A stretch of 64,000 nucleotides of DNA from Ascaris suum. Its lineage: Eukaryota; Nematoda; Chromadorea; Rhabditida; Ascarididae. The position numbers were made by a program, and so were the translations under genes. Shown here piece after piece: positions 1 through 11,590 of this stretch (within the stretch, counting starts at the first letter, position 1; each line of letters begins with the position of its first letter). The stretch spans positions 1,846,501 through 1,910,500 of the forward strand of contig CM024179.1 in NCBI GenBank assembly GCA_013433145.1. Direction: 5' to 3'. Below the pieces are notes generated by a model. The model did not search any database and had not been told where the DNA came from. It worked only from the letters and a program-made list of their open reading frames with translations.

Positions 1-274
1 ACAAGTGCAGTCTCAATGCTTGCAATTCTTGCCACATACGACGATGATAAGCACACTATCCTCCTCTCTGATCATAACATACTAAACTTCGTCCGAATCA
101 AACAGCTACTCATTGCGACCCGACAACTAACAATTTATTAGGAATTTAAAAGAGTTCCGCAAGGAGTGATCACCTGACAAGGATTTTGTTTCCCCATCCA
201 ACTCTGAACTGAATTCTGTCCAATTTCCTATCCTTTAATCCATCGTTCTGAATTTCTTTCTGCTCTCCCTTCCT

Positions 275-291
275 CCCCCCCCCCCCCCCCC
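275..291. repeat. Poly-C run of 17
   Basis: Uninterrupted C homopolymer (poly-G on the minus strand), preceded by a CT-rich stretch. One of six G/C homopolymers of 13 or more in the window; such tracts can form G-quadruplexes. Confidence 0.95.
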
Positions 292-2842
292 ACAAGTTCC
301 TCCCCATATGTGACGATAGTTCCAAAAACGCCCAGTTTGTGAAGATTTCTGGATCCAAGCGGACTGCAAACAGCATTCAGCTTCAACACCTCGCTTGGAC
401 ACTTAATGGGTTCTCCGTGATATCCTCATTCCCGGAAGCGAAGCAGTTTCTTCAGGAACATCCGGCAAGAACTATTACCGTTCCCGAAACAACTTTCACA
501 GCAACACAATACCATGTCGGCTCCCTAATAATTTTCAAAATGACCACTCCTGAATGAAAAGAACGTTGGCAGTAAAGTTCGTAAAAGATCGATTCATAAC
601 GAACGGGGATAATTTTTGCATTGCGCCATCTAGCCAACCGATTTCACAACTTACCAGCAAATAATAAATATGCTAATTATCCGACTCCTTGCATAAATCT
701 TCCACAAAGGATTCGTTTTTGTTGCAATCCAATCGGTGAAACGTATGCAAATTTCTTTCCATATTCAAATGCTCATAACTCCCTCTTAAATTCAAGCACG
801 AACTGAAAGGCGATAGAGGAGATCAAACCGTGAAATGCAATATACTTATCACATTCCACAACTCTAATTCGGTATTTTCCGAGATGAAAGCATCAGACAA
901 ACCAACAGACACACAGACACATGCATAGATAAGACTTCATCAGTGTGCGCTTTTGCAAACAGAGGCACAAAATAAGTGGGAAGGGCGCCATCAATACTGG
1001 AACAAAAGATATTTTGTACGCCATTAAAAAAATGACTCGAACTCTAAACCGGAAATAAGTATCAGATACATACGAATACCTGTAAATTAATAAATTACAG
1101 CATGAATTGAGCCTGCATACCTGAAATCTAGACCTCAAACTTACTTACAACCCACTCTGATTATACTTTAACAGTGTGGTCAAGTAAACGATTTGTCGCG
1201 TGATCGCAGAAGAGTGGTCAAGAGCCTTAACAGCAGAGATTTCGAATATGGAAACACCCGAAGTGGTGTCTTTTAAACTGGAATGTCGAAACCTCCCTTC
1301 GGATTGGACCGGTATAAGATCCGGGCACTTCAAAAATCCCATTCTCGGCATCTTTACGTTAGAAAACCCACGTCGATGACTTGATAATAAAACAAAAAAA
1401 AAAACGCCACTACCTAAAGCGTAATAAAACCTTTTATAGCCTACCTACCTTCATTCAATCCGTAATCCTCCGTAATATTTGTAATCACATAATTTTGACT
1501 TAGAAATCGATCACGAATAAAGAGCATGATCAACTATTTTAGAAAAGTAAGCGCAACAATCTCCTTCAGTCGAAGGATTTTTCAACTATCGCCTCAATCC
1601 AGGATTTTTAACCGTTGGGGCCATAACTGTTGCAAGACATCCTACCTGAAAAACAAAGAGTAACTGTGATAATCAAAATGCGAAGCCTTCAGTTAGAGAA
1701 GCATCTGAATAAGGAAGATATCGGACCTCACCAACTCCCCTCACTTATTCTACTGTAAACTGAATGTATCTACCGCAACCACATCGAACATACTCTCTCT
1801 CGAGATTCGTTCGAGAGTTTCAGCTAGCCGACAACGAAACTCTTGCTCGACTACTAACATATACCTTGCTTCTTTTGCCGGATCCTTTGCTCACTTCCAT
1901 CTCGCCTTTTTCGTATTCGGCGGCCAATTCCTCAGCACTCGACATATTCGCTGCCTTACTCAGCTTCTATTTCTAAAACAAACGCATATATTGAAAAAAA
2001 ATCTGCAACAATGATGAAAGCAAACCTTAAGCGGACGACCAGTACACTGTTATAAGATGTGGTGTTTACTGGTTGTATAGGGCCTATCCTAAATCCTGTC
2101 CTGTCACCGAACATGACTAGGGACGAAATGATCCAGACTGGGTTGAGTCGATAAATATGCGGAGATGTGCTAAAGCTGATCCTAATCTGGGATGGGTAAA
2201 AAAGAGGTCGCCGAACCGGAGCCGAAATCGCACTCAACGCCGAATCGATTAGGTATTCACATCGAAAAAGACCGCATAGACTCTGCAGGCGATACTCATC
2301 ATCGAAGAAACACACAGAGATACGGCTATTATGACGCGCAGATAGACATGGACAAAGGTGTTGGACAATAGCCACTACTAACGCGTTTTGAAAACGTTCA
2401 GTCACCGGAAGTACGAATAAAATCAATAAATGCAAACGGCTTTCGATAAAAAGGATAGCCGAATGACGCATCTGAGCGTCACCGAGATATTTAATTACCA
2501 TTTTTTATGGCTATGATACTTTAGAAAAGATCATACCTCAGGGAACATTATTTTAAGGGACACTGTAGTTCGTACAAGATATACTGCCCTTTATTTGTGA
2601 CTCTTATAGTCCGTTTATCCGGATATAATCGAAATTGTTCCGAATTTGCAAAAACCGGATGCTATTTTCGGTAGTGATTTTTAAAAACCTGTCATAGCTA
2701 TGCCGAACGATCCATGATCACCTTTGATGCGTTACCATTCATCCAGCAGCAGCCGACTGCAGCGAAACGCGAATATCATAAACGGTCGCAGAGGGAGTCT
2801 CCTGAAGGTCCGTACTACTTCATAAGCCCATACGATCCAGCT

Positions 2843-2856
2843 CCCCCCCCCCCCCC
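2843..2856. repeat. Poly-C run of 14
   Basis: Uninterrupted C homopolymer in otherwise mixed-composition spacer DNA. Confidence 0.95.
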
Positions 2857-3645
2857 TACTAGATCGTAGAAAGTAATAAGGACATGGGTGGTATCGTTGC
2901 GATGAAGTTTTGGCCTATCCTCTCTGATGAACGGAAAACTTCGTACAGTGGTGAAAGGTAAGGCTAAACCTTAACTGCTCGTCGGAATAAAATCTTGAAA
3001 GGTAGTTCCGGTAGAGTCAACATTTCATCCGCATTCCACCGCAATGAATATGTGAGTTTTTATTTTCGTACATCCTCGTAGGTTTTTCTTATGTCGACCT
3101 ATAGAGTGAAAAAAAAAAAGAGGATGACGCCAATAACGAAAGCGAAATGCCAATTTTCATTACCATCGTTAGCAAGTAAATCGAGTCAATAAAAACTATA
3201 ACTGCGAACTTCAAGGATTTTTATTAAGAAAAAAATCTCAAAAATAAGGACGAACAACTCAATTGAATTGATTAAAAAAAAAAAAAGAAAATGAAGAAAG
3301 CAAATTCGTGCAGCCGACTGGTGCCAAATATTACCGCATTGTGAGCAGTTTGACGCAACGCCGCCTCTAAAATACGCCGTCACGCGACTGTCAACAAATA
3401 CGCATCTAAGTGCATGATCTTTGAACACTGTTTCACATCTATATGATGGTCTATAATAACCGTTCCACCGTTGAAAAAAAAAAAAATGGAAATGATATGT
3501 AATTTCCGGTGAAATTAAACGTTTTTTTTTTCCGATCATAGAAGGAAGTTTGCATTTTTCCATAGAAGTCTCTGAAAAATGAGTTGAAATCGAATCGATT
3601 TATTAATTTAATTCACTTATTTCAATGGACGGAATATTCGTTACG

Positions 3646-3800
3646 AATTAATATCTCTTCATATCGCTTCCACTTGACCTAATGCAATGCTCCTTTAATC
3701 TGGCAAGCTCCTGCGGTCTTTAGATCTCCCACTAATTCTTGCACGTCGATCGCATGAAGGTTAGGGCTTAGGATCGTCTCCTGCCTATTGGATGGTGAAG
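3646..3800. repeat. Dispersed repeat, copy A
   Basis: This segment aligns in the same orientation with about 44877-45046. Shared blocks include TATCGCTTCC, a GCATGAAGGTTA / GCGTGAAGGTTA pair, GGGCTTAG and CGTCTCCTGCC followed by TTGGATG. Identity by eye is roughly 70-75 percent with small indels. Both copies have stops in every frame examined, so neither is coding now. It may be a remnant of a transposable element; the family was not identified. Confidence 0.7.
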
Positions 3801-6800
3801 AGTCGATCCGTCCTTGTTCTTCTTATGACGGTCGGGACTTATTCCATCTCCATCGTCCCGATGAGGATACTGAGGGGGGTGAGTCGGTTGAGCGGAGTCA
3901 ACAACTCTGATCGGAGCTTACTTACAACCGACTGCGCATTTTGAGCTAATGCAAAACGATGAATTCATATCACCAGATCCATATTTATTTCACTTATTAT
4001 TTTTAGGATTTTCCACCTTACAAAAAATTACTGTCTTCAATTTTTGCGGGGAAAAAAAACTTGTTAATTTAATCCATAAGCATGGAAAAGTGGAGAGAAA
4101 TTGTCATTGCTGGAAACGTTGGCCTCAGGTAAGCCCCATTGCCGACAACTTTCGCAACAAATTCATCATTTGCATATCTCATTTATACGTGAATTTTTAC
4201 GGACAGTTTTGCCACCTGAAAACAAAGCAAAAAAAAAACGATTTTAAAGCATACTTGAAAGAGCAATCGATTAGTGATCCACACTTGCAGATCATTTAAC
4301 AATATTTAATATTCATCTTATATTTATACATCTTTAGATATGGACACTTCTTTATATATTCTCTTCAATTAGCGGGAAAATTTTTAGGAAATCTCGAATT
4401 TCTTTTTTTTTGGATAGTGAGGTATAGTTAGACAGTAATTAAAAGCGAAAAAGAATTGAAAGTCTTGTAAATTCGCATTGAAGAAAGGAGGGAGGGATCC
4501 CCATCCTGTGATTTGAATGACTTCGACTTTCGCATACGTTAACATATATCGGTCACAACGTCCAACAATATCGCATTTGATAAACGCCATATCTGACACC
4601 TAAAGGTAAGCTGCACAGGTATCAATTGTTCAAAAACTTTTTCTCTTTGGACTTTGACTTGCCCTCTTTGAAGCTGCAAAGTTTTTGACGAGTAAATTTG
4701 GTATGGATTGACTATGAGCATCTCAAAAACTAAACAGTACTTTTATAAGGCTTATCAAAAGTCAATCCTGAAAAAAAATCCAGAAAGTTAGAATCGAAAT
4801 CCACAAAAGCATCCAGAAATCTTTTGAGATTTACATATCTTCACCTCGGAAATCACTTAAATAATCGAAAAAGCATTCACCTTTAGATGGGACAATGAAA
4901 CCGCTCAACGGACGTTTGAAACTATGAATGAATACACTGAGGATTGTTAAGCAAAGAGAGTGATAACGAGAAATTTGCATTGAACATTTTATGCAAAGAT
5001 TTCAGCAATTTTGGCAAGTTTATGTGGTTATGTTTGACTCGATCAGCGAATAAATTCGTATGTTCCTAAGACTTTCGCCTTGACCTCCGGAAAAGGCTTC
5101 CGAACTATCATTTAGATCCATTCCCTCCACGCCCTCACCCTCGCTCCTGCCCTCCCCTCTCTTCTCTCTCTAAATAATGTGCGTTTACCGGTGATCTATG
5201 CAGAGTTCGATATATTGATAGCTGCAAGAGATTGATAGATTAATTGTGGCTTTCGAGAGGACTTTTCGTTTTCAGTTGGGTTCAAATTATGTTAGTTCTG
5301 ACCCAGACCCAATCTATAAAATTTGCATAATTCGGCGGGTGTGGGCATTCTGCTTTCTGCTTCCAACTTCGATTCAAAGGGTGGAGGTTGTTTTTGCTGG
5401 TGCGTTTGCATAATTTTGAGCCATTACCCATATCCTTGGATTGAGTCAATGGATGAGCTGGAAGTGATCTAGCCGGCCTAATTTTACAGGATCGGAGGAG
5501 GTCTTGAGACCGATCATAGTCGTGCTTTTTGACCTTCTAGTCTTGCCTAGAAGGCTTCAGCTGCATCTTTTATATGCGCAAGTTCATAGAAGCTTGCTTT
5601 CCTATGTCTTAACCTGTCCCATATAATCCTCACTGACATTCCAGAAAAAAAACACTGTGGAAGTAAGAAATGTTCACATGTTAGCAATGTTGTTCTGTGC
5701 AGTACACTTTTATTTTCGTTTGGGAAAGAGTAGTCGAGAGCATCTAGATGCTGCGCTTATTTATTAGTGTATCAGTACTGTCCGTGATCTTGGGTTTTAG
5801 TGACTTCTGTTTTCGAAGCTCTTCAGATTGGAGTTAAATGCAGTCAGAAAGGCTGAAGGACCGGAGCGGAGCTATCACTTAGGCATATTTCTCATCCGTA
5901 TGGGTGTCGGTTAAACCCGACGGCGATTGTGTGCTAGGCAATATTTGCTATGCCTCCTAAACTGTACTATGTTGTATTATCTCATACCACCGCATAGAAT
6001 AGATTCGTATAGGTTAGTAATCTGTAATTGTGATAGAGTGATATGAAACCGCGTGACATAGTATAGCTTCGAGATTAGATACTACGATATAGCTTAATTG
6101 AGATGCTTCGCAACAGACAAACATTATAGAAACATCGCAGAATCGTTGCCATAACTTATTGAGGTGTTATACTGTTAAAAGGTTTTATCTTAATTTATAC
6201 GATACCAAAAGCATTCCGGACTATAAATCAAATAAAAATATGTTGATGCCAAATTGGCCATAAATTGGTCAAAATCACGTTTAACACCGGCATATTCTCA
6301 TATGCGCCAGTGATTTCAAGTTCACCTATCAAATTTGATGCGTTGCGGCTTTCTTCTTTGTGCAATTTTTGTCATCGTATCATCCGAATCTCTTCCGATC
6401 ACCTTTTTTTTTTTAAAATTACAGGTGTTGTTAAGTGTCGTTAGAATCGGTTCGATACGATTGAATGCAAAACATGATGATGAGACATGCGTATATTAGA
6501 TTATCGAGTATAGCACATTCTACACGACTTTTATCGCCTTGTTTAAGCCATACACAACGAAGGTTATTCACTTCACTAAATTTCCGTTGTTTTTAAATTA
6601 TTTTCACGAATTGTTTGTTTATTGTTTACAGATAAATTTATAGCAATTTCGCCGCTTTTTGTGCTTTTCAAAAATCACAGCTATGATAAAAGTACTTTTT
6701 CGCGACGAATCACATTTGTTCATTTTCACCTTGTCGAAAAAATATTCGTAGTTTTTCGTTGTTCGTTAATGATGGGCATTTCGAGCAAATACCTTCAGGG

Positions 6801-7199
6801 GATTACTGAATTATCGAATATCAGGTATGTGTGAGATATGTAAAGGTAACACACAATAATCGATTGAATTTAAAGACCTGTTGAGTACAGATGTATCGTA
6901 TTCTGTTATCAGCAACATACTTACTTTTTATCGTAGACAAGTTGAAGATAAGGTTAATGAAAGAAAAGTAAAAATGAACATTGCGGGGAAGAACTTTGTT
7001 CTCTATCAAATCTAAGAAGAAACTGTTGTCATGTTTTCTGGTTTACGTAGCTGCTATCGCTGTATTGACTTTCCTCCCTCATATATGTTTGCTTAAATGA
7101 ACGGAATGTATGTCGGTTTTGTTGGATTACGGATGGTGTTGGATCCGCTTAGATAAAAGACCACACTGAAATATGAATTTATGAATATCATTAAGCTTT

Positions 7200-7328
7200 C
7201 CCGCTATATAAGCTGTCTCTTGATATTTCGAAAGTTTGCTGGCAACACAACACCTGGGCTTTTAGAAGTTGGAGTACGGTATTTGTTTTTTTTTTGGTAG
7301 GATTCCTTTAATAATGCATAATTGCAGG
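7200..7328 (+). promoter_or_regulatory. GrpE 5' region: TATA-like box and probable trans-splice acceptor
   Basis: A TATATAA motif lies near 7204-7210. A 3' splice site ending TTGCAG is at about 7322-7327, with one base before the proposed ATG at 7329. An acceptor with no upstream coding exon in frame is what a spliced-leader addition site looks like in nematodes. A short non-coding first exon joined by cis-splicing is the alternative. Confidence 0.4.
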
Positions 7329-9889
7329 ATGTTAATAAAGATGTGCAGCCCGTCGGTTTCATCGCATTTTGCCTTTAGCAATGCAACACAAAGCGAATCA
7401 GAGAACAACAAGAGTGAATCAGGTGAAAATAAGGACGGCAAAGAAACAGAACCGACGAAGTTTTCGTTGAAAGAAGGAAATACACGACTGCGAAGTATGC
7501 TGGTTGGAATCGTTTTTATTGAAGAGAGATGAGAACATCACTGAGAGATGAATATGAGGAGGGAGGAGAGAGAAAACGAGTGATAAAGCGGAAAGGGTGA
7601 GCAAGAGAGAAAAAATGAGTGAAACGAGGAGAATGAGCGAGAGAGGGAAAGGGAGAGAATTGAAAAATATGAAAGGATATCTGAGGGTGAGAAGAGAGTG
7701 AATGGAATTGTTGTTTGATCATCTTTTTTTTATTGTTTTTATGCTTTTGTCCGACAATTAATTTTCAGCAGTATCGTTAGCGAAATTTGCCGAATGGAAT
7801 CCAACAGCTAAAATTGCTTTTCTGCTCTTAAAGGTATGGTGCTATTAGCGGAACATTACCTGCCAGGTTTCATTTGTTGCTGAAGAGATAGCTGGTGAAA
7901 TTATCTGTCCTGCAAGTATTCTCTAAAGATTCCACAGGTAATGAATGTTTTTTGTTGAGGTGCCGACTTTTTGAAGAAGGTAAAAGAAGCTGTTGGATCG
8001 GAGGTGCCCGATGAGGAATTTGTAATCCCTCGTTCTGCGTTTGATGCTCTCGCCACCGAGTATGACGCTCTTCTGGAAGAATGTACTTCTTTCAAGGTAC
8101 GTTTTTTGTTTTTTTCTTTAAAATTTGCGCTTCAAATATATACGTTGTTTGTCTGACGCTTATATAAAAGTGGTAGCTAAGGGGATATGGATGCAAAAAC
8201 CTACGCATCAGAATTGCGGAGTTGATTCATCCGAGTATTGATGGAATATTTGCTGAATTATACTTCTATCGAGTGATCTTCAGTATTTTTGTAGTATTTT
8301 TCTAGTACTCTTCTCTTATAGTAAAGGAAATGACACGTTTTTAGCGATAAGAATTGGTCATATTTGAGGCAATCGTCTTCTCCAAAGAAAGTTTTAGTAG
8401 AATATTGTGTGTTTTTTCGAGAAAGCTTCCGGGTCGTAATAGTTGTAGGCGCTGTATTGTTGTATTTATTTATTTATAAGGACAGTGTTTTCACATGAGT
8501 TTCTATAATATAGGATAAGTATACTCGTGCACTCGCAGACACAGAAAACGTTCGACGCCGTGGTCAGAAACAGGTAGAGGAAGCAAAATTGTTTGCAATT
8601 CAAGGATTCTGCAAAGATCTCCTTGAGGTGAGTACATTCAATCGCTTGGCGGTTATCGTTTAAAACGATAGATGGAAACATTTAGGTCATAGTTTTCAGT
8701 TGTTCCTTCGGGTTTTTTTGTGAAAGAATTTGGGAGAGATGGTTCTATTGTTTTATTATATTATTTCATAATTATATTATTTTCGTACACCAGTTCGCGT
8801 CAACCGTTTCGGATATCTGTCGTTCCCTTCACTTCGTGAATATATCTAAATCGCGTTTCGGCGTACCAGGTTGAAAGGTTTAAACTGTCTGTCCCTTACA
8901 GGGCAAATGACTTTATTGTAAGGTAGTTTTTAAATGCACCAAAAGAGATCACCATTTAAAGCGTTTGTTATCAAAATTACATATAGAAAAGGTAGCTGGT
9001 GAATATAGATTCTTTTTTTCGCATCCTGATATGACCCAATTCAGCAGTTTGCTTCGTTTATTTGTTCACTACTTTTGTATTTATTTACATTAACGATCGA
9101 TAAGAAGTGAATGTAGGTGGCCGATATCCTCGACCTGGCAGTCGGTTCAATGAAGAAAGAAGACGTGGAAACGAATCCACAGATTAAGAGTCTGCATGAA
9201 GGTGTCGAGATGACACGAACAGTACTCGAGAAGGTGTTCACTAAGCATGGACTTAAGAAGCTATCACCTGAGGGTGAAAAGTTCGATCCCAATATGCATG
9301 AAGCTGTCTTCCAGGTCCCGAAAGATCAGGTCCGATGATGTTTGATATTTTGTAAAAAAGAAAGTGCGATGCCTTTTTGTTCGATACTCAACCGCCATCG
9401 ATTCTTTCCTTATTCATAGGTGTTATATGGCGTTCTTGGTTACCGTCATTTTATGGCTTCCTCTCTTTTTTGGTAGGTAACTAGAGTGGAATGTGTTCAT
9501 TTGTTTTTCTTTATTATTTCTCGCAAAAAGTTATTTGCCGGGCGGAATTTGGGGAAAAATTTTTCCCACAAAGCGGAAAGAAAACTTCAAAAAACGATAG
9601 GATAAATCCTCATTTTGGGAATCGGAGATCTCCGATCCTTCTCACGTCCCGAGGTGTTCTCATGTCTGAAACTGCTTTCGCATTTCATATTATTTGGTGA
9701 ATTCGAGAAATTTTCCCCCCATTTCCGATTCAGATTGTAATTTTTAATAAAAGAATTATTTCAAATATAACGCGGGGTTTGCAGACGAAATATGGACCGG
9801 GTTATGTTGCGCAGGTGATGACGATCGGTTATGCGCTTCAAGGTCGACCAATTCGTGCGGCTAAAGTGGGTGTCGTGCAATCTGCCTAA
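7329..9889 (+). CDS. grpE: Mitochondrial GrpE homologue (Hsp70 nucleotide exchange factor)
   Basis: GrpE-family protein, expected to act in the mitochondrial matrix by releasing ADP from mtHsp70 during protein import and folding. Five exons are inferred: 7329-7494, 7960-8096, 8514-8627, 9117-9329 and 9785-9889. They join in frame into 244 residues, close to other mitochondrial GrpE proteins. The N-terminus is Ser-rich and could be a weak targeting sequence. A long-helix region follows (exon 2), then the diagnostic TENVRRRGQKQ and FCKDLLEVADILDLA segments (exons 3-4), and the C-terminal beta domain with FQVPKD and GYALQGRPIRAAKVGV (exons 4-5). Exons 3-5 are unambiguous. The exon 1-2 junction was set by phase: it uses a GAG acceptor and is less certain. 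The exon 4 donor, CAG|GTCCGA, is non-consensus. The PP6 gene follows on the same strand after 1.7 kb. Confidence 0.9.
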
Positions 9890-11577
9890 TGCGGCCATCG
9901 TATGTGATGAAATGACCTATCACCTCTTGCGATGTTTATTATTGAATAGGTTCATTGTTTAATGATCATCACGCATAGTTCTCTGGACTTTGTGCTCATC
10001 CCCGTTCAATTCCGCTCGCTATTTTAGTGTCAGATCAGATACGTCGAGGATATTGTCATGTACTGGCGTTGCATGAATTGGCAGATTTTAGAGTTTTTTA
10101 AATATTATTTGAAAAGATTTTATTTCATTAATGAAACATCAGGATGGGGGAATATGCTTTCCTCTAAGTAAGCTTCATTTTGAAAACTTTCTGATGTTTT
10201 TTTTTGAATATGCAGTGATTTCTTTCGATTACTATTCGTAGGTTTGTTTTGGGATGGTTACTTGCGGTTTTTTCTTGCTCGCTTTATTTGATTAAATGAT
10301 GGTCTCATCGTTTAGTGGGATTTTGGTAGGCTGAATTTCTGGTTGGCACCTTTATTTTTGAAAGGGGAGGAGGAGGGGGATGCGAAGAAATTGCGAGGAA
10401 AGGTGAAAATAGAATTATGGGAAACGGACGGGAAAGTGAAGGGATTAGAGTGTTCGAAAAACTTTTTCTTTCGTAATGCCTAGTCATGTTATGTTCACTT
10501 CTGCGATTAAGGCTAGCATTTGGTGTGTGGCAACAATCATTTGCTTTTATAAAGTGGATGTGGCTACTCTATGGTTTGTCATTTTCATCGTGCCTTCTGC
10601 TTCCGATTTAATTTCCGTTTCGCTCTTCATAAATACAAATTTTTGTCTCCATATAGGCGCTTTATCGATACTTAATTAGTTCAACGGGTTTAGATAGAAG
10701 GCCGATCGCGACTTGATCGTCGATTTAGTTAGTCCACTTCTCGAATAACTTAAGGTGTTGCCAAATTTGCTAAGGGGCATTGACGATCGTGTCTCGTCTA
10801 TGCCTTGATTGACCGAAGATTTCCTCACTTCGCTAGCTAGCAAAGAAAATTACTCATGATTTCCTTCAACGAGAAGAGTCATATCTGTATAAATTGTGAG
10901 TCGGTTTTTTACGCTATTTTTTGAATAATTTAAATGGCCGATATAATTTTTTGTAGTGATTGGCATCGATATGCTGGTATTATCGCATCAGTGATACCGT
11001 TGATTTGCAATTATATAATGCGAATCGAATTTGGTTTTTTTGTTGCTGATTGCATTTTTTGTTGTCTTTTTTTTTCAATAATTCACAGTTGTTTTTTTTT
11101 TAAACTTGTTGAATTATGGTTAGTGCTTCAAATCATCGTTTTGCACTCTCCATTGAGGATATTTATACGATTAATAAAATCTCTTTATGGATTGTGTCCT
11201 CATTAGATATGGCATCAAAGCGTTATTTTCCGCATTTCGATAGCTATTTTTCAGTGTTTAATGTGAATATAAGAGTGGAGAAAATACCGTAGAATATGAA
11301 GCGTCGATCTGCATGACGTGCGGGATCCTCGAATTTCATCTTATGAAGATGGCGTTCGGCAAGTAGACCATGGGCGATCTTATTAAGTAGGTACTGTTAT
11401 GTGCATATTGTTTTTTTTTAGCGGAATGCAAGAGATGGAAACTATGCGCGATACAGTACTTTATTACCCAATACCCCTGGGGTTCTCTTTGGTCATAGTG
11501 TTTTTGGTTTGCCAACTTGTCGATGAGGGGAATGTTTTGTGGGTGTCGATTCGTTTTTTAACTATACTTTAAAGACT
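9890..11577. other. Intergenic spacer between GrpE and PP6
   Basis: About 1.7 kb, T-rich on the + strand, with no exon-like segment recognised. Short open stretches at 10476-10679 and 10934-11206 are T-rich, give hydrophobic low-complexity translations and match no family. The upstream gene's 3' end and any promoter for the phosphatase must lie here. Confidence 0.6.
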
Positions 11578-11590
11578 GTAGAGTTGCGAA
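11570..11590 (+). promoter_or_regulatory. Probable trans-splice acceptor of the PP6 gene
   Basis: An acceptor ending ACTGTAG is at 11575-11581, leaving a 9-base 5' UTR before the ATG at 11591. No coding exon in a matching frame is seen upstream, so a spliced leader may be added here. Confidence 0.4.

Larger units (their letters stand above)
1..7200. other. Left gene-poor region, no supported gene
   Basis: I found no recognisable coding sequence here. The first 140 bases are open on the + strand for about 46 codons up to a TAG at 138-140, which could be the end of an exon from a gene outside the window, but there is no family match. GC-richer islets occur at about 1145-1350 and 1960-2500 (open on the minus strand for 69 and 181 codons), but neither gives a recognisable protein. 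Other contents are C-runs at 275-291 and 2843-2856, a CA/CAGA-rich patch near 900, a dispersed-repeat copy at about 3646-3800, and AT-rich spacer. Confidence 0.6.

Noticed and set aside
1956..2501. 181-codon minus-strand frame
   Set aside because: No motif, no splice context and an implausible composition of scattered hydrophobic and Ser/Arg runs. It was left unannotated despite its length.
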